A DNA stretch of 64,000 bases from Nitrospira sp. (GTDB lineage Bacteria > Nitrospirota > Nitrospiria > Nitrospirales > Nitrospiraceae), in NCBI GenBank assembly GCA_022226935.1, contig CP092081.1, positions 2,955,235 through 3,019,234 on the forward strand, given 5' to 3'. The translations under genes were made by a program, and so were the position numbers. The notes under the pieces are model-generated. The model saw only the letters and a list, made by a program, of their open reading frames with translations, was not told the origin of the DNA and made no database searches. Positions 9,590 to 17,191 of this stretch are shown in pieces (the first letter of the stretch is position 1; each line of letters begins with the position of its first letter).

Positions 9590-10702
9590 ATGAATGCTTC
9601 GGTCATGAGCATGGAGCTGCCTCAATCGCTCGCGCGCGGCGGGGTGATGCCGCTCTACGCCGTCGTCGGGGAAGAAGATTACCTGCGCGACCATTCCGTA
9701 GCCGCCCTTCGCTCTGCCGCCTTGGGAGCGGGATCGGAGAGCGGATTCAATTACGATATCTTTCACGGCGACGACTCTTCGATCGCCGATGTTTTGGCCT
9801 GCGCGGCGGAAATTCCGGTTTTCGCCGCGCGCCGCGTGGTGGTCTATAAGTCTGTGGAGAAGTTGCCGGCCCGCGAAGGCGAAAAGCTGCTGCCCTATTT
9901 CGCAACGCCGAATGAGACCACGACATTCATTGTGGTGGGCGCTAAGTTGGACGGCCGGCTCAAATGGACGCAGGCCTTAACGAAGCGGGCAGTGACGGTC
10001 AATTGCGCTCCCCTGCGGGATGCTCAGCTCTCGGCATGGATTCGGCAGGAAGCGGCCTTGTTGAGTATGCGCCTGCAGGAAGATGCGATCCCGTTGCTCA
10101 AGGAAGTGGGGAGTGAATCCCTCTATGCTGTGAAGCGAGAGTTGGAGAAGCTTGCCGCGTACGTCCCGTCAGACCGGACCGTACAAGCCTCGGATGTGGA
10201 GGCGCTCAGAGGAACCGAGCCCGGCGCATCGGTATTCGATCTCATGAATGCCATCGGCGCGCACGATCATGGGCGAGCCTTCAGAATTCTGGCGAGGAAT
10301 GTCGAGAATGGAGAGGCCCCGCTCCGTATTCTCGGCGCCTTGGTCTGGCAATACCGGCGTCTCTGGAAGATGAAGGAGCAGCTCAAGTCCGGTGGACGGG
10401 AAGGCGAGGCTGCGAGGACGTTTCGAATGGATCCTTCGCGAGTGCGAGGGTTTTTGGCACAATTCCCGGATGACCAGATGATCCAGGCGTTTGAGTGGTT
10501 CTTGGAGACGGATTCGAAGTTGAAGGGGGGGAGCGGAAGTACCCCTGTCCGTGTGATGGAAGCTCTCTTGTTTCAACTGTGCGGAAAGCCGTCGAAACCA
10601 GCACCAGCGGCGCGGCAGGTGCAACCGGCGGCACCACCGGCCTCGCGCCCATCGGGATCGAGACCGGTGTCGAATGTCAGAACGGTTACGCGGAAGCGGT
10701 GA
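9590..10702 (+). CDS. holA: DNA polymerase III delta subunit
   Basis: 370 residues. It is the clamp-loader delta subunit that opens the beta clamp. PLYAVVGEEDYLRDH at the N-terminus is the degenerate AAA+ entry seen in HolA, followed by FDLMNAIGAHD and the LGALVWQYRRLWKMK helix typical of the collar domain. The ATG at 9590 is preferred because GGGAAGG lies 9 bases upstream; a TTG at 9581 in frame has no room for a ribosome-binding site. The last 40 residues are a basic, Pro/Ala-rich tail. Its 3' end overlaps the converging rpsT by 17 bases. Confidence 0.95.
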   Translation: MNASVMSMELPQSLARGGVMPLYAVVGEEDYLRDHSVAALRSAALGAGSESGFNYDIFHGDDSSIADVLACAAEIPVFAARRVVVYKSVEKLPAREGEKLLPYFATPNETTTFIVVGAKLDGRLKWTQALTKRAVTVNCAPLRDAQLSAWIRQEAALLSMRLQEDAIPLLKEVGSESLYAVKRELEKLAAYVPSDRTVQASDVEALRGTEPGASVFDLMNAIGAHDHGRAFRILARNVENGEAPLRILGALVWQYRRLWKMKEQLKSGGREGEAARTFRMDPSRVRGFLAQFPDDQMIQAFEWFLETDSKLKGGSGSTPVRVMEALLFQLCGKPSKPAPAARQVQPAAPPASRPSGSRPVSNVRTVTRKR

Positions 10703-10961
10703 TGGCGTTCACCCGCACCGCGAGCCGGGACACGCGGCGCGAGGCCGTGTTCGGCTTCAACACGCCTTTGGTGACCGCTTTGCTGAGGGCTGCCGTGGCG
10801 GCGCGCAAGGTGGCTTTCGCCTCATCCGGCTTCTTCGCCGCGATCGCATCCTGAACCTTGCGGAGGATGCTGCGGACCGAGCTGATGGTCGCGCGGTTGC
10901 GCAAGCGGCGTTTTTCGGATTGACGAGCACGTCGAATCGTGGATTTGTGGACAACAGGCAT
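10686..10961 (-). CDS. rpsT: 30S ribosomal protein S20
   Basis: 91 residues, small and very basic, with the S20 pattern SEKRRLRNRATISSVRS near the N-terminus and a C-terminal NTASRRVSRLAVRVN. It binds 16S rRNA during 30S assembly. AGGAG lies 9 bases before the ATG. The gene lies antisense to the 3' end of holA, with the two stop codons crossing by 17 bases; rpsT next to holA/leuS is common in bacteria. Confidence 0.97.
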   Translation of the reverse strand: MPVVHKSTIRRARQSEKRRLRNRATISSVRSILRKVQDAIAAKKPDEAKATLRAATAALSKAVTKGVLKPNTASRRVSRLAVRVNAITASA

Positions 10962-10989
10962 ACGGATTCTCCTACGTTCAAAGCTTGAG

Positions 10990-11019
10990 CTTGTAACATA
11001 GGTGACGAAGATAGGTCAA
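10990..11019 (-). promoter_or_regulatory. Promoter of rpsT
   Basis: Minus-strand TTGACC, an 18-base spacer and TACAAG, about 28 bases before the rpsT ATG. Confidence 0.5.
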
Positions 11020-11085
11020 GGATGCTGAAAGGAGTCAGCGGCTCTGGGGTCTCCCGGTCGCTAGGGGCATGATGGTGGAGTGATG

Positions 11086-11799
11086 ATGACGCGAATTGAT
11101 GCACGAGATCGGTTGATTGTAGCGTTGGATGTTCCCTCTGCGGCGGAAGCGGAGGCCTTGGTTGATCGTATGGGCGATCAGGTGCGATTTGTGAAGGTGG
11201 GCCTGGAACTCTATACCGTGGCGGGCCCTGATATGGTGCGCAAGCTGGTCGACCGTGGCAAACGCGTGTTTCTCGATCTCAAGTTCCTTGATATTGAAGA
11301 AACCGTCCGGCGCGCAACGGCTCGCGTCGCCGCCATGGGCGCAACATTTTTGACCATCCATGCGAACCGGAAGGCGTTGATCGCGGCCGTGCAAGGCCGG
11401 GGGCAGTCCAATCTCAAATTGCTGGCGGTGACGGTGCTCACCAATTTCGATGGGGACGACCTGCGGGAGATGGGGATTCAGCGGAGCGTCCGTGATTTGG
11501 TCACGGCCCGGGCTGCGTTGGCGGCGGAAGTGGGATGCGATGGAGTGGTCGCGTCTGGGGAAGAGCCGGAAGCCATCCGCGCCAAAGTAGGACCGGATTT
11601 GCTCATCGTCACCCCTGGGGTGAGGCCGGCGGGCAATGCGACTGACGATCATGCGCGGGCGACGACACCCACTCAAACCATTGCGGCCGGAGCAGACTAT
11701 CTGGTGATCGGGCGTCCCATTCGTGACGCGCTAGAGCCTGCCGCTGCGACGGCAGCCATCCTGCAAGAAATGCAAGCGGCCTTTGATCGTCGGGGATAG
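11086..11799 (+). CDS. pyrF: Orotidine 5'-phosphate decarboxylase
   Basis: 237 residues, type 1 OMP decarboxylase, the last step of UMP synthesis. The N-terminal LIVALDVPS, VKVGLELY, the catalytic block FLDLKFLDIEET, VTVLTNF, VASGEEPEAIR, TPGVRPAGNATDD and the C-terminal phosphate loop DYLVIGRPI are in family order. The catalytic Lys and Asp of DxKxxDI are kept; the residue usually His (DLKFHDI) is Leu here. Three start codons lie in a row (GTG 11080, ATG 11083, ATG 11086); the last gives the best spacing from GGAG at 11077-11080. Confidence 0.96.
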   Translation: MTRIDARDRLIVALDVPSAAEAEALVDRMGDQVRFVKVGLELYTVAGPDMVRKLVDRGKRVFLDLKFLDIEETVRRATARVAAMGATFLTIHANRKALIAAVQGRGQSNLKLLAVTVLTNFDGDDLREMGIQRSVRDLVTARAALAAEVGCDGVVASGEEPEAIRAKVGPDLLIVTPGVRPAGNATDDHARATTPTQTIAAGADYLVIGRPIRDALEPAAATAAILQEMQAAFDRRG

Positions 11800-11871
11800 C
11801 CGAGGTTGGGACCTGTGAGGAAGGCTCGGTGTCGAAAAATTGTGCTCCTCTGGTCGCGGCGACGAGGGCGG

Positions 11872-11901
11872 TTGCGACTGTTCTCCCGGGTTTGTTAAGA
11901 T
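11872..11901 (+). promoter_or_regulatory. Possible promoter of tRNA-His
   Basis: TTGCGA, an 18-base spacer and TAAGAT, 25 bases before the mature tRNA 5' end. Confidence 0.45.
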
Positions 11902-11926
11902 GCGCGTTCTCTGCTGACCTTGTGCG

Positions 11927-12003
11927 GTGGGTGTAGCTCAGTTGGTTAGAGCGCCGGATTGTGGATCCGGAGGTCGCGGGTTCGAAACCCGTCACTCACC
12001 CCA
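11927..12003 (+). tRNA. trnH: tRNA-His (GTG anticodon)
   Basis: Complete cloverleaf: a 7-bp acceptor stem with one G-U pair, a D arm with AGCTCAGTTGGTTAGAGC, an anticodon stem CCGGA/TCCGG around loop TTGTGGA (anticodon GTG), a T arm with TTCGAAA and an encoded CCA at 12001-12003. A G at 11926 faces C at 12000, the G-1:C73 pair that identifies histidine tRNAs, so the mature 5' end is probably 11926. It lies 35 bases upstream of a PilZ gene and may share its transcript. Confidence 0.97.
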
Positions 12004-12038
12004 ACCGGCGTCGAATGCAGGCTTCGAGTGGGGATACT

Positions 12039-12410
12039 ATGCCTGGTGGGAATAAGCAGCTCGCACCATCGGTCCCACATCGTCTTCCTGCTGCCGGTGT
12101 CCGATTCCGCGTGCGATCCTTTCGTCGTTTTCCTGTCCAATGTTCGGTCTATTATTCCTGCGATGCCTTCCAGGGAAGCGGTATTGCCTGGAATCTCTCC
12201 CTCAACGGGTGGCGTGTCGATGGGACACATCCGGTGGACCCCGGAACGATCGTTACCCTCTGCATCTTTCTTCCCGGTCAGCACCCGACCGTGTTTGTCG
12301 ACCGCGCGATAGTTCGCTGGTCCCGAGGCCAGGAATTCGGCATTGAAGTGAATGCGATCAAAGCCGATGAGCGGGCCCGCCTCGAACAGTTCGTGACGGC
12401 GTTAGTCTAA
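12039..12410 (+). CDS. Small PilZ-domain protein (copy 1 of 3)
   Basis: 123 residues. A single PilZ domain: a basic RSFRRFPVQC entry (the R-x(3)-R c-di-GMP motif RSFRR or RRFPV), a beta core with AWNLSLNGWRVDG in place of the usual D/NxSxxG, and an FGIEV strand. PilZ proteins bind cyclic di-GMP and pass the signal by protein contact. The ATG at 12039 has GTGGGGA just upstream; longer starts would run into the tRNA. It is the first of three small PilZ-like genes in a row. The target is unknown. Confidence 0.8.
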   Translation: MPGGNKQLAPSVPHRLPAAGVRFRVRSFRRFPVQCSVYYSCDAFQGSGIAWNLSLNGWRVDGTHPVDPGTIVTLCIFLPGQHPTVFVDRAIVRWSRGQEFGIEVNAIKADERARLEQFVTALV

Positions 12411-12486
12411 GTCCTATCTCCTCTTCAGGGTCTCGATCAGTATGTAGCAATGGGATGCGTTCGCCCTGTTGAGAACGAAAATCTGC

Positions 12487-12515
12487 TTGGTCATTTTCAG
12501 CGAGTTCAGTAGACT
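12487..12515 (+). promoter_or_regulatory. Promoter of second PilZ gene
   Basis: TTGGTC, a 17-base spacer and TAGACT; predicted transcription start about 11 bases before the ATG at 12533. Confidence 0.55.
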
Positions 12516-12532
12516 GATCTCTAGTCAGGCTG

Positions 12533-12910
12533 ATGCCGTGTGACGCTTATTTCCTCGCTTATACCATGGCCAAATCACAAACCTCCCGGTCACATTCTCG
12601 CGTGCCTGTCAGCTGCTTCCTCTATTATTTGGGGGAGGGACTGGTCGGAACCGGCAAAGTGTGCGATCTCTCCGTCAGGGGCTGGCGGATCGAAGGTGAT
12701 AAACCCGTCACGGTCGGCATGAAATTGACGTTGCGCGTCTTTTTGCCTGATCAGCCGAAGGCGATCGACGTGGAAGGCGTCACCGTGAAGTGGGTGAAGG
12801 ACCGCGTATTCGGGCTGGAAACCCTCAAGCTGAGCGCCGCCGCTGAAGCGCGCATTCACACATTTGTCGAACGCGTGCTGAAATCAGCCGATTCCTCGCG
12901 CGTGGCTTAG
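12533..12910 (+). CDS. Small PilZ-domain protein (copy 2 of 3)
   Basis: 125 residues. SRVPVSCFLYY matches the PilZ entry, but the first arginine of the R-x(3)-R motif is only loosely conserved (RSHSRVPV). DLSVRGWRIEG is the D-x-S-x-x-G motif. The layout is a single domain ending in a helix (ARIHTFVERVL), like the preceding gene. The start could also be the ATG at 12566 (MAKSQTS), where the conserved part begins; the promoter just upstream allows either. Possible c-di-GMP receptor; partner unknown. Confidence 0.78.
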   Translation: MPCDAYFLAYTMAKSQTSRSHSRVPVSCFLYYLGEGLVGTGKVCDLSVRGWRIEGDKPVTVGMKLTLRVFLPDQPKAIDVEGVTVKWVKDRVFGLETLKLSAAAEARIHTFVERVLKSADSSRVA

Positions 12911-13095
12911 TCAATCGATTGTTGCCCTGTCGTCAGGCTTCGCGGTCTAGTCTGGATTGAAGATTTCGCAGGTCGCGCTCCCAGATTCCCACACTCGCAA
13001 CCCTTTGAATCCCGTATTCCGTTGATCCCCCACTTTCGGGGACTATCCCGCAATCTGTTGTTTTTCATATTCTGCCGAGGCGTTTGGCTGGAGGC

Positions 13096-13464
13096 ATGAT
13101 GGAACAACAGAATCGTCCGCGGTTTATCGTCGAATGTACCGGATCACGTTCAGAGGATGGGTTGCTGGTCTGGAACGGCCGGATGCTCGATCTCTCCATT
13201 CCAGGATGGTCGCGAACCGGACTCAAAGGACTGCAAGCCGGGGACCTCCTTCAATTGCATCTGCATATTCCGGGAGAGCCCAAGCCTCTCTCAGTACGTT
13301 TGGCGACGATACGTTGGGCAAGTGAGTCGCGGCTCGGGGTGGATCCCATACTCATGGATGCCGACGATCAGCTGCGATTGAGCGATTTCGTCAGTGCGCA
13401 CGCCACGATGCCATCGTATAGTACGGATCGAAAAGAACAGATCGTCATTTCTGATGCCGGGTAA
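13096..13464 (+). CDS. Degenerate PilZ-like protein (copy 3 of 3)
   Basis: 122 residues from the ATG at 13096, with GGAGG immediately upstream; the ATG at 13099 has slightly better spacing. The fold order matches the two preceding PilZ proteins: a short basic entry (NRPRFIVEC), MLDLSIPGWSRTG in place of D-x-S-x-x-G, a hydrophobic strand LQLHLHIPGEPK and an ATIRWASESRLGVD strand. The R-x(3)-R c-di-GMP motif is largely lost, so this copy may not bind the nucleotide. The last 20 residues diverge. Confidence 0.65.
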   Translation: MMEQQNRPRFIVECTGSRSEDGLLVWNGRMLDLSIPGWSRTGLKGLQAGDLLQLHLHIPGEPKPLSVRLATIRWASESRLGVDPILMDADDQLRLSDFVSAHATMPSYSTDRKEQIVISDAG

Positions 13465-13528
13465 GCATTCCGTCCGCCTTGCCGAGTAATATTCCCCTCT
13501 CCTCAACCGTGTAGACCATCGAATGGCG

Positions 13529-13576
13529 GCAGAGTGTGACGTGAGTGGTCCGACTCCAACAGCGGCGTCACTCTGC
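13529..13576. other. Inverted repeat in intergenic region
   Basis: GCAGAGTG at 13529-13536 is exactly complementary to CACTCTGC at 13569-13576, with 32 bases between. No U tract follows, so it is not a normal terminator. Role unknown; it lies after the third PilZ gene. Confidence 0.4.
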
Positions 13577-13628
13577 GTCGATCAAGCCTGATAGAAGGGC
13601 CTTCGTACCAGGCGAGAAGCCGAATTGC

Positions 13629-13669
13629 TTGACATCGTTGGGCAAGATGGTGTCTCTTAGCCAAGACAC
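13629..13669 (+). promoter_or_regulatory. TTGACA box with downstream dyad, possible regulated promoter
   Basis: A consensus TTGACA lies at 13629-13634, about 120 bases before the glycosyltransferase gene. Where a -10 box would be expected there is a perfect dyad GTGTCT-N8-AGACAC (13650-13669) and no good TATAAT, so an operator or activator site overlapping a weak promoter is possible. Confidence 0.3.
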
Positions 13670-13754
13670 ATTGTCACACACACCAGCCTTTCGCCAGTCC
13701 ACTTCGGTCATGTCACAACAGTGCTGCTAGGGCGGAGGCGTGAGAGAATGACGT

Positions 13755-15056
13755 ATGACCCCTGGTCCCCAGCTTCCTGACGCGACCCATACGACCCCGC
13801 TGACGCCTGAAACCGAGGCGCAAGTCGACCAATTCGCCCATACGGATATTTTGGTCGGTATTCCCAGCTTCAACAATGTAGAAACGATCGGCCACGTCGT
13901 CAAAGCGGTCAGCGCCGGCCTGGCCAAATATTTCCCGGAAGCCCGTGCCGTCCTGGTGAATTCGGATGGCGGTTCGACGGACGGGACGCAGCAGGTGGTG
14001 TCACAGGCGGTCGTCGATCTCAAAACGCTCTTTATCGGCGACCAGCAGAGCTCGCTCCATAAAATCATTACGCCCTATCACGGTATCCCCGGAAAAGGCA
14101 GCGCATTTCGCACGATTTTTGAGATTGCCCGTCGCCTGAAAGCCAAAGCCTGTGCCGTGGTGGATTCGGATTTGCGGAGCATCACGCCAGAATGGATCGA
14201 ACTCCTGGTCAGCCCAGTGTTCGAGCAGGGGTTCGACTATGTCGCGCCCTACTATCTCCGCCACAAATATGACGGGACCATCACGAACAGCATTGTGTAT
14301 CCGCTGACACGTACCCTTTATGGTCATCGGATCAGGCAGCCGATCGGCGGGGATTTCGGATTTTCCGGACAATTGGCGCAGCATTACCTGGACAAGCATG
14401 TGTGGGAGTCGGAAGTTGCGAAGTTCGGCATCGATATCTGGATGACGACGGAAGCGATCGCCAGCGGAGCGCGGGTCTGCCAGAGTTTTCTCGGTGCCAA
14501 AATCCACAACCCCAAAGACCCGGCGGCTGATCTTTCGGCTATGCTGGTGCAGGTGCTCGGTGCGGTATTCGCGCTGATGGAAGATCATTATGCGGTGTGG
14601 GGCAAAACAGATGGTTCGAACGCGGTGCCGTTGTTCGGATTCCAGTACGAAGTGGGGGTGGAGCCGGTCAACGTCAACGTCGATCGTATGATCAGCACCT
14701 TTCGGCAAGGCCTGAGCGATCTGGGCACGATTTGGGATCAGATCCTTGCTCCGGGAACCAGGCAGAGTCTGCGACCGCTGGGAACCTGTTCGCTGCAGGA
14801 GTTTCGGATTGCCGATAGCCTGTGGGCGCGGGTCGTCTATGACGCGGCGGTTGCCTATCGGAATCGTGTCTTGCCCCTCGATCATGTGTTGAAAGCCTTC
14901 ACGCCTTTGTATTTGGGCCGCACCGCGTCCTTCGTGCTGGATACGCAGGGGCTCACATCAAGCGAAGCCGAAGGCCGCATAGAAGCGCTCTGCCAGGCGT
15001 TTGAAAAGGATAAGTCCTACTTGGTGGCGCGCTGGAACGAACCGCATGTCAGTTGA
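13755..15056 (+). CDS. GT2/GT81-like glycosyltransferase, glucosyl-3-phosphoglycerate synthase-like
   Basis: 433 residues. The N-terminal GT-A fold reads ILVGIPSFNN, VNSDGGSTDGT (71-78), GIPGKG (110-115) and the metal-binding DSD (137-139). This order is typical of GpgS and mannosylglycerate synthase-like enzymes, which move a hexose from a nucleotide sugar to 3-phosphoglycerate or glycerate. A mannosyl-3-phosphoglycerate phosphatase-like gene only 1 kb away supports a sugar-glycerate compatible solute pathway. GAGAGA lies upstream of the ATG. Sugar and acceptor specificity are inferred; another GT2 role cannot be excluded. Confidence 0.75.
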   Translation: MTPGPQLPDATHTTPLTPETEAQVDQFAHTDILVGIPSFNNVETIGHVVKAVSAGLAKYFPEARAVLVNSDGGSTDGTQQVVSQAVVDLKTLFIGDQQSSLHKIITPYHGIPGKGSAFRTIFEIARRLKAKACAVVDSDLRSITPEWIELLVSPVFEQGFDYVAPYYLRHKYDGTITNSIVYPLTRTLYGHRIRQPIGGDFGFSGQLAQHYLDKHVWESEVAKFGIDIWMTTEAIASGARVCQSFLGAKIHNPKDPAADLSAMLVQVLGAVFALMEDHYAVWGKTDGSNAVPLFGFQYEVGVEPVNVNVDRMISTFRQGLSDLGTIWDQILAPGTRQSLRPLGTCSLQEFRIADSLWARVVYDAAVAYRNRVLPLDHVLKAFTPLYLGRTASFVLDTQGLTSSEAEGRIEALCQAFEKDKSYLVARWNEPHVS

Positions 15057-15113
15057 GAGTGATGAATCCATCCATCTGAAGGCAGGCTGCAGTCGGGGCC
15101 GGAGGAGGGAAGT

Positions 15114-15821
15114 ATGAAGGAATTCTTTGAAAAGGGGCTCCTCGATCCTCTGGAGCTGATGGCGCGGCAGGTGCTCGCGGTATTGCCGAGCCTCCTGGCC
15201 ATGTCCATCATTTTCTTTGCGGGACTGGTGGTCGCATGGACGGCCAGCCAGGCGCTCGAGCGGCTGCTACGAGTGGTCGGGTTGGATCGGCTGTTTGATC
15301 GTCTGGGCGTCACCGGCGCGTTGTTGCGGGGCGGGGTCAAAACGGATCCGTCTCGATTGGTGGGGCAAGCGGCCTATTGGTTGGTCATGATTTTCGCCAC
15401 CGTCGCCGCATTGGGCGCGTTGAATCTTCAACCCATCAACGATTTCGCCAAGTCATTTTTGGCCTATGTTCCGCATTTGGTCACGGCAGGGCTCATTTTG
15501 GTGGCGGGCTGGTTGTTGTCCAACTTTGTCTCGCAGGCGGTGCTGATCGCCGCGGTCAATGCGGGATTGCCTCCTGCTCGGTTAGTGGCGACCTGCTCTC
15601 GATGGGGGATTCAATTGTTGGCGGTGGCCATGGCGCTGGAGCAGCTCGGTATTGCGCAAAATATCGTGGTCGTCGGCTTCGGGATTACCCTGGGAGGGAT
15701 CGTCATGGCTGGGGCGATCGCCTTCGGGTTGGGCGCGAAAGATTTGGCGAAAGATTATCTCGAGCGCGGGTTGTCGGTCCGAACGCGAGATGGCGCACCG
15801 GATGACTTACGGCATCTCTAA
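15114..15821 (+). CDS. Mechanosensitive-channel-like membrane protein
   Basis: 235 residues with four or five hydrophobic helices. Glycine-rich helices with the pattern of the conserved TM-helix repeat (PF05552) appear twice (VLPSLLAMSIIFFAGLVVAW and the VPHLVTAGLILVAGWLLSNF region). The final GGIVMAGAIAFGLGAKDLA segment matches the pore-lining helix of MscS-family proteins. The large cytoplasmic beta domain of MscS is absent. GGAGGGAAG precedes the ATG. It follows the glycosyltransferase by 57 bases, so a solute made by that gene and a tension-gated exit could be co-expressed; that link is inference. Confidence 0.75.
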   Translation: MKEFFEKGLLDPLELMARQVLAVLPSLLAMSIIFFAGLVVAWTASQALERLLRVVGLDRLFDRLGVTGALLRGGVKTDPSRLVGQAAYWLVMIFATVAALGALNLQPINDFAKSFLAYVPHLVTAGLILVAGWLLSNFVSQAVLIAAVNAGLPPARLVATCSRWGIQLLAVAMALEQLGIAQNIVVVGFGITLGGIVMAGAIAFGLGAKDLAKDYLERGLSVRTRDGAPDDLRHL

Positions 15822-15862
15822 CGACTGAACGGTCTTGGCTGGTCACTGATAAAGGACAGGGT

Positions 15863-16084
15863 ATGACGAATAAGATTTCGGACATCGACGGTGAGGCCAA
15901 GGCGCGCCGCTGGTTGGGTGGGGAAGCAGCCGTGCCGCGCTATCCCCACCGCCGCCCAAGCCGGTTTGTGTTCAATCGTTCGCTGCTTGGACTGGTCGCC
16001 TGCGCCATTGGGGCGGGATTTGCGGGAGGGCTGGTGGTCGGCCTGTTGAGCCGGCGAACCAATCCGTCTCAGCGCGGGCATTGA
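15863..16084 (+). CDS. Small single-pass membrane protein
   Basis: 73 residues, not assigned to a family. A hydrophilic, positively charged first half (residues 1-40) is followed by one hydrophobic glycine-rich segment (LLGLVACAIGAGFAGGLVVG) and a short basic tail. AAAGGA with 6-base spacing supports the start. It lies 41 bases after the channel-like gene on the same strand and probably shares its transcript. An accessory subunit of that membrane protein is possible, but nothing in the sequence shows it. Confidence 0.6.
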   Translation: MTNKISDIDGEAKARRWLGGEAAVPRYPHRRPSRFVFNRSLLGLVACAIGAGFAGGLVVGLLSRRTNPSQRGH

Positions 16085-16128
16085 TGCGCCGCTCAAACTC
16101 TTAAGTGGAAATGTCGTAAGCTCGATCG

Positions 16129-16953
16129 TCAGAGAGTCGGCAGGAGATCAAGCAGGCTGCGATTCCATCCAACCGGTCCCACTCCATCGGCACGGATCAG
16201 ACGGGAGAGCTGCACGTCCGGGTCGTAGGAGCCGTTCGGTTTCTGGATAAGAATAGGGTAATCCACGACTTTCAGCATGGGCAGATCATTGAGGCTGTCT
16301 CCAAGGCCGACCGTCACGAGACTCTGCCCCTCCTGTTGTACGAGCCGTCTATACCATTCAATTAGCCGCCGGCTCGCGATTCCCTTATCATTTGCCCCCA
16401 TCAAATGATAGAACCGGCCTCCTCGCGTACAGGTGAGACCGCGTCTGTTCGCCGCTGCAAGTAGATCCTGCCACGCTACGACCTGGCCATCCATCACGAA
16501 GGGCTCATCATACTCCCGCTGCATGGCCAACTGTGCCTCTCCGGCCGGCATTCCGGTTAACTGCACCACTTCTGCTAGGGTCAGATCCCCGAATCCCCGC
16601 AATCTCCAACCCATTTCTTGACGAATCGCCTTCAGCGCCGCTCGAAGTGTGGCATAGGGAATTCCAAGCTGGAACACTTGATAGGCATCGCGGGATAGTG
16701 ATCCCTCAAGGGGAAAGGGAAACGTGCCGTTAGGGATATAGATCGCTCCGCCGTTTTCGACAATAAACGGATGGTGATTGCCCAGACAGCCGCGAAGCGG
16801 CTCCATTTCTGCACGGGTCTTGCTGGAGACGAGGATGAGGGGCGCGCCACGATGCGCGATGGCGGCCAAGGCATCGGAGGCGTGCTCGTATGAGTAGGTG
16901 GTGGTGTCGAGCAAGCTCCCGTCCAAATCAGAAAAAATGAGGATGCGCCGCAT
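16129..16953 (-). CDS. Mannosyl-3-phosphoglycerate phosphatase-like HAD-IIB hydrolase
   Basis: 274 residues from the ATG at 16953, with GGGAGAA upstream. HAD-IIB order: FSDLDGSLLD with nucleophile D9 and D11, SSKT at 43-46, FIVENGGAIY, GGRFYHLMG at 178-186, K190 and GDSLND at 218-223. The GGRFYHLMG signature is typical of MPGP, which dephosphorylates mannosyl- (or glucosyl-) 3-phosphoglycerate to the free sugar-glycerate. It converges on the glycosyltransferase, channel-like and small membrane genes. Specificity for mannose or glucose is open. Confidence 0.88.
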   Translation of the reverse strand: MRRILIFSDLDGSLLDTTTYSYEHASDALAAIAHRGAPLILVSSKTRAEMEPLRGCLGNHHPFIVENGGAIYIPNGTFPFPLEGSLSRDAYQVFQLGIPYATLRAALKAIRQEMGWRLRGFGDLTLAEVVQLTGMPAGEAQLAMQREYDEPFVMDGQVVAWQDLLAAANRRGLTCTRGGRFYHLMGANDKGIASRRLIEWYRRLVQQEGQSLVTVGLGDSLNDLPMLKVVDYPILIQKPNGSYDPDVQLSRLIRADGVGPVGWNRSLLDLLPTL

Positions 16954-16976
16954 ATCGGTCACGTTCTCCCTGCCGC

Positions 16977-17005
16977 AGTATACGGAACTCCCTCGGCTGG
17001 TAAAA
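16977..17005 (-). promoter_or_regulatory. Possible promoter of the MPGP-like gene
   Basis: Minus-strand TATACT at 16977-16982 with a weak TTTTAC -35 at 17-base spacing; leader of about 17 bases that contains the Shine-Dalgarno sequence. Confidence 0.4.
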
Positions 17006-17191
17006 CAGGTTCCTGAGGTCGAAGTCGTCCTCTTCTGTGTCAAAACCGGCACAGGACAATCCCTCATCAAGATCGCAGGGAAGAATGCCGAAAAGATAAG
17101 GCACAGGGCTGTGTCAGGTTCCGAATGGATCCGTCACGCGCAGGCCGATCGATACCATCAAAGGATGCTTGTAAAACTATAGGGTTACACA

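Noticed and set aside
12003..12038. PilZ protein starting inside the tRNA-His gene
   Set aside because: A frame begins within the tRNA at 11961, but the tRNA is certain and a good start exists at 12039.
13545..13730. 61-codon open frame in the gap before the glycosyltransferase gene
   Set aside because: No Shine-Dalgarno; it runs through an inverted repeat and a dyad and shows no domain.
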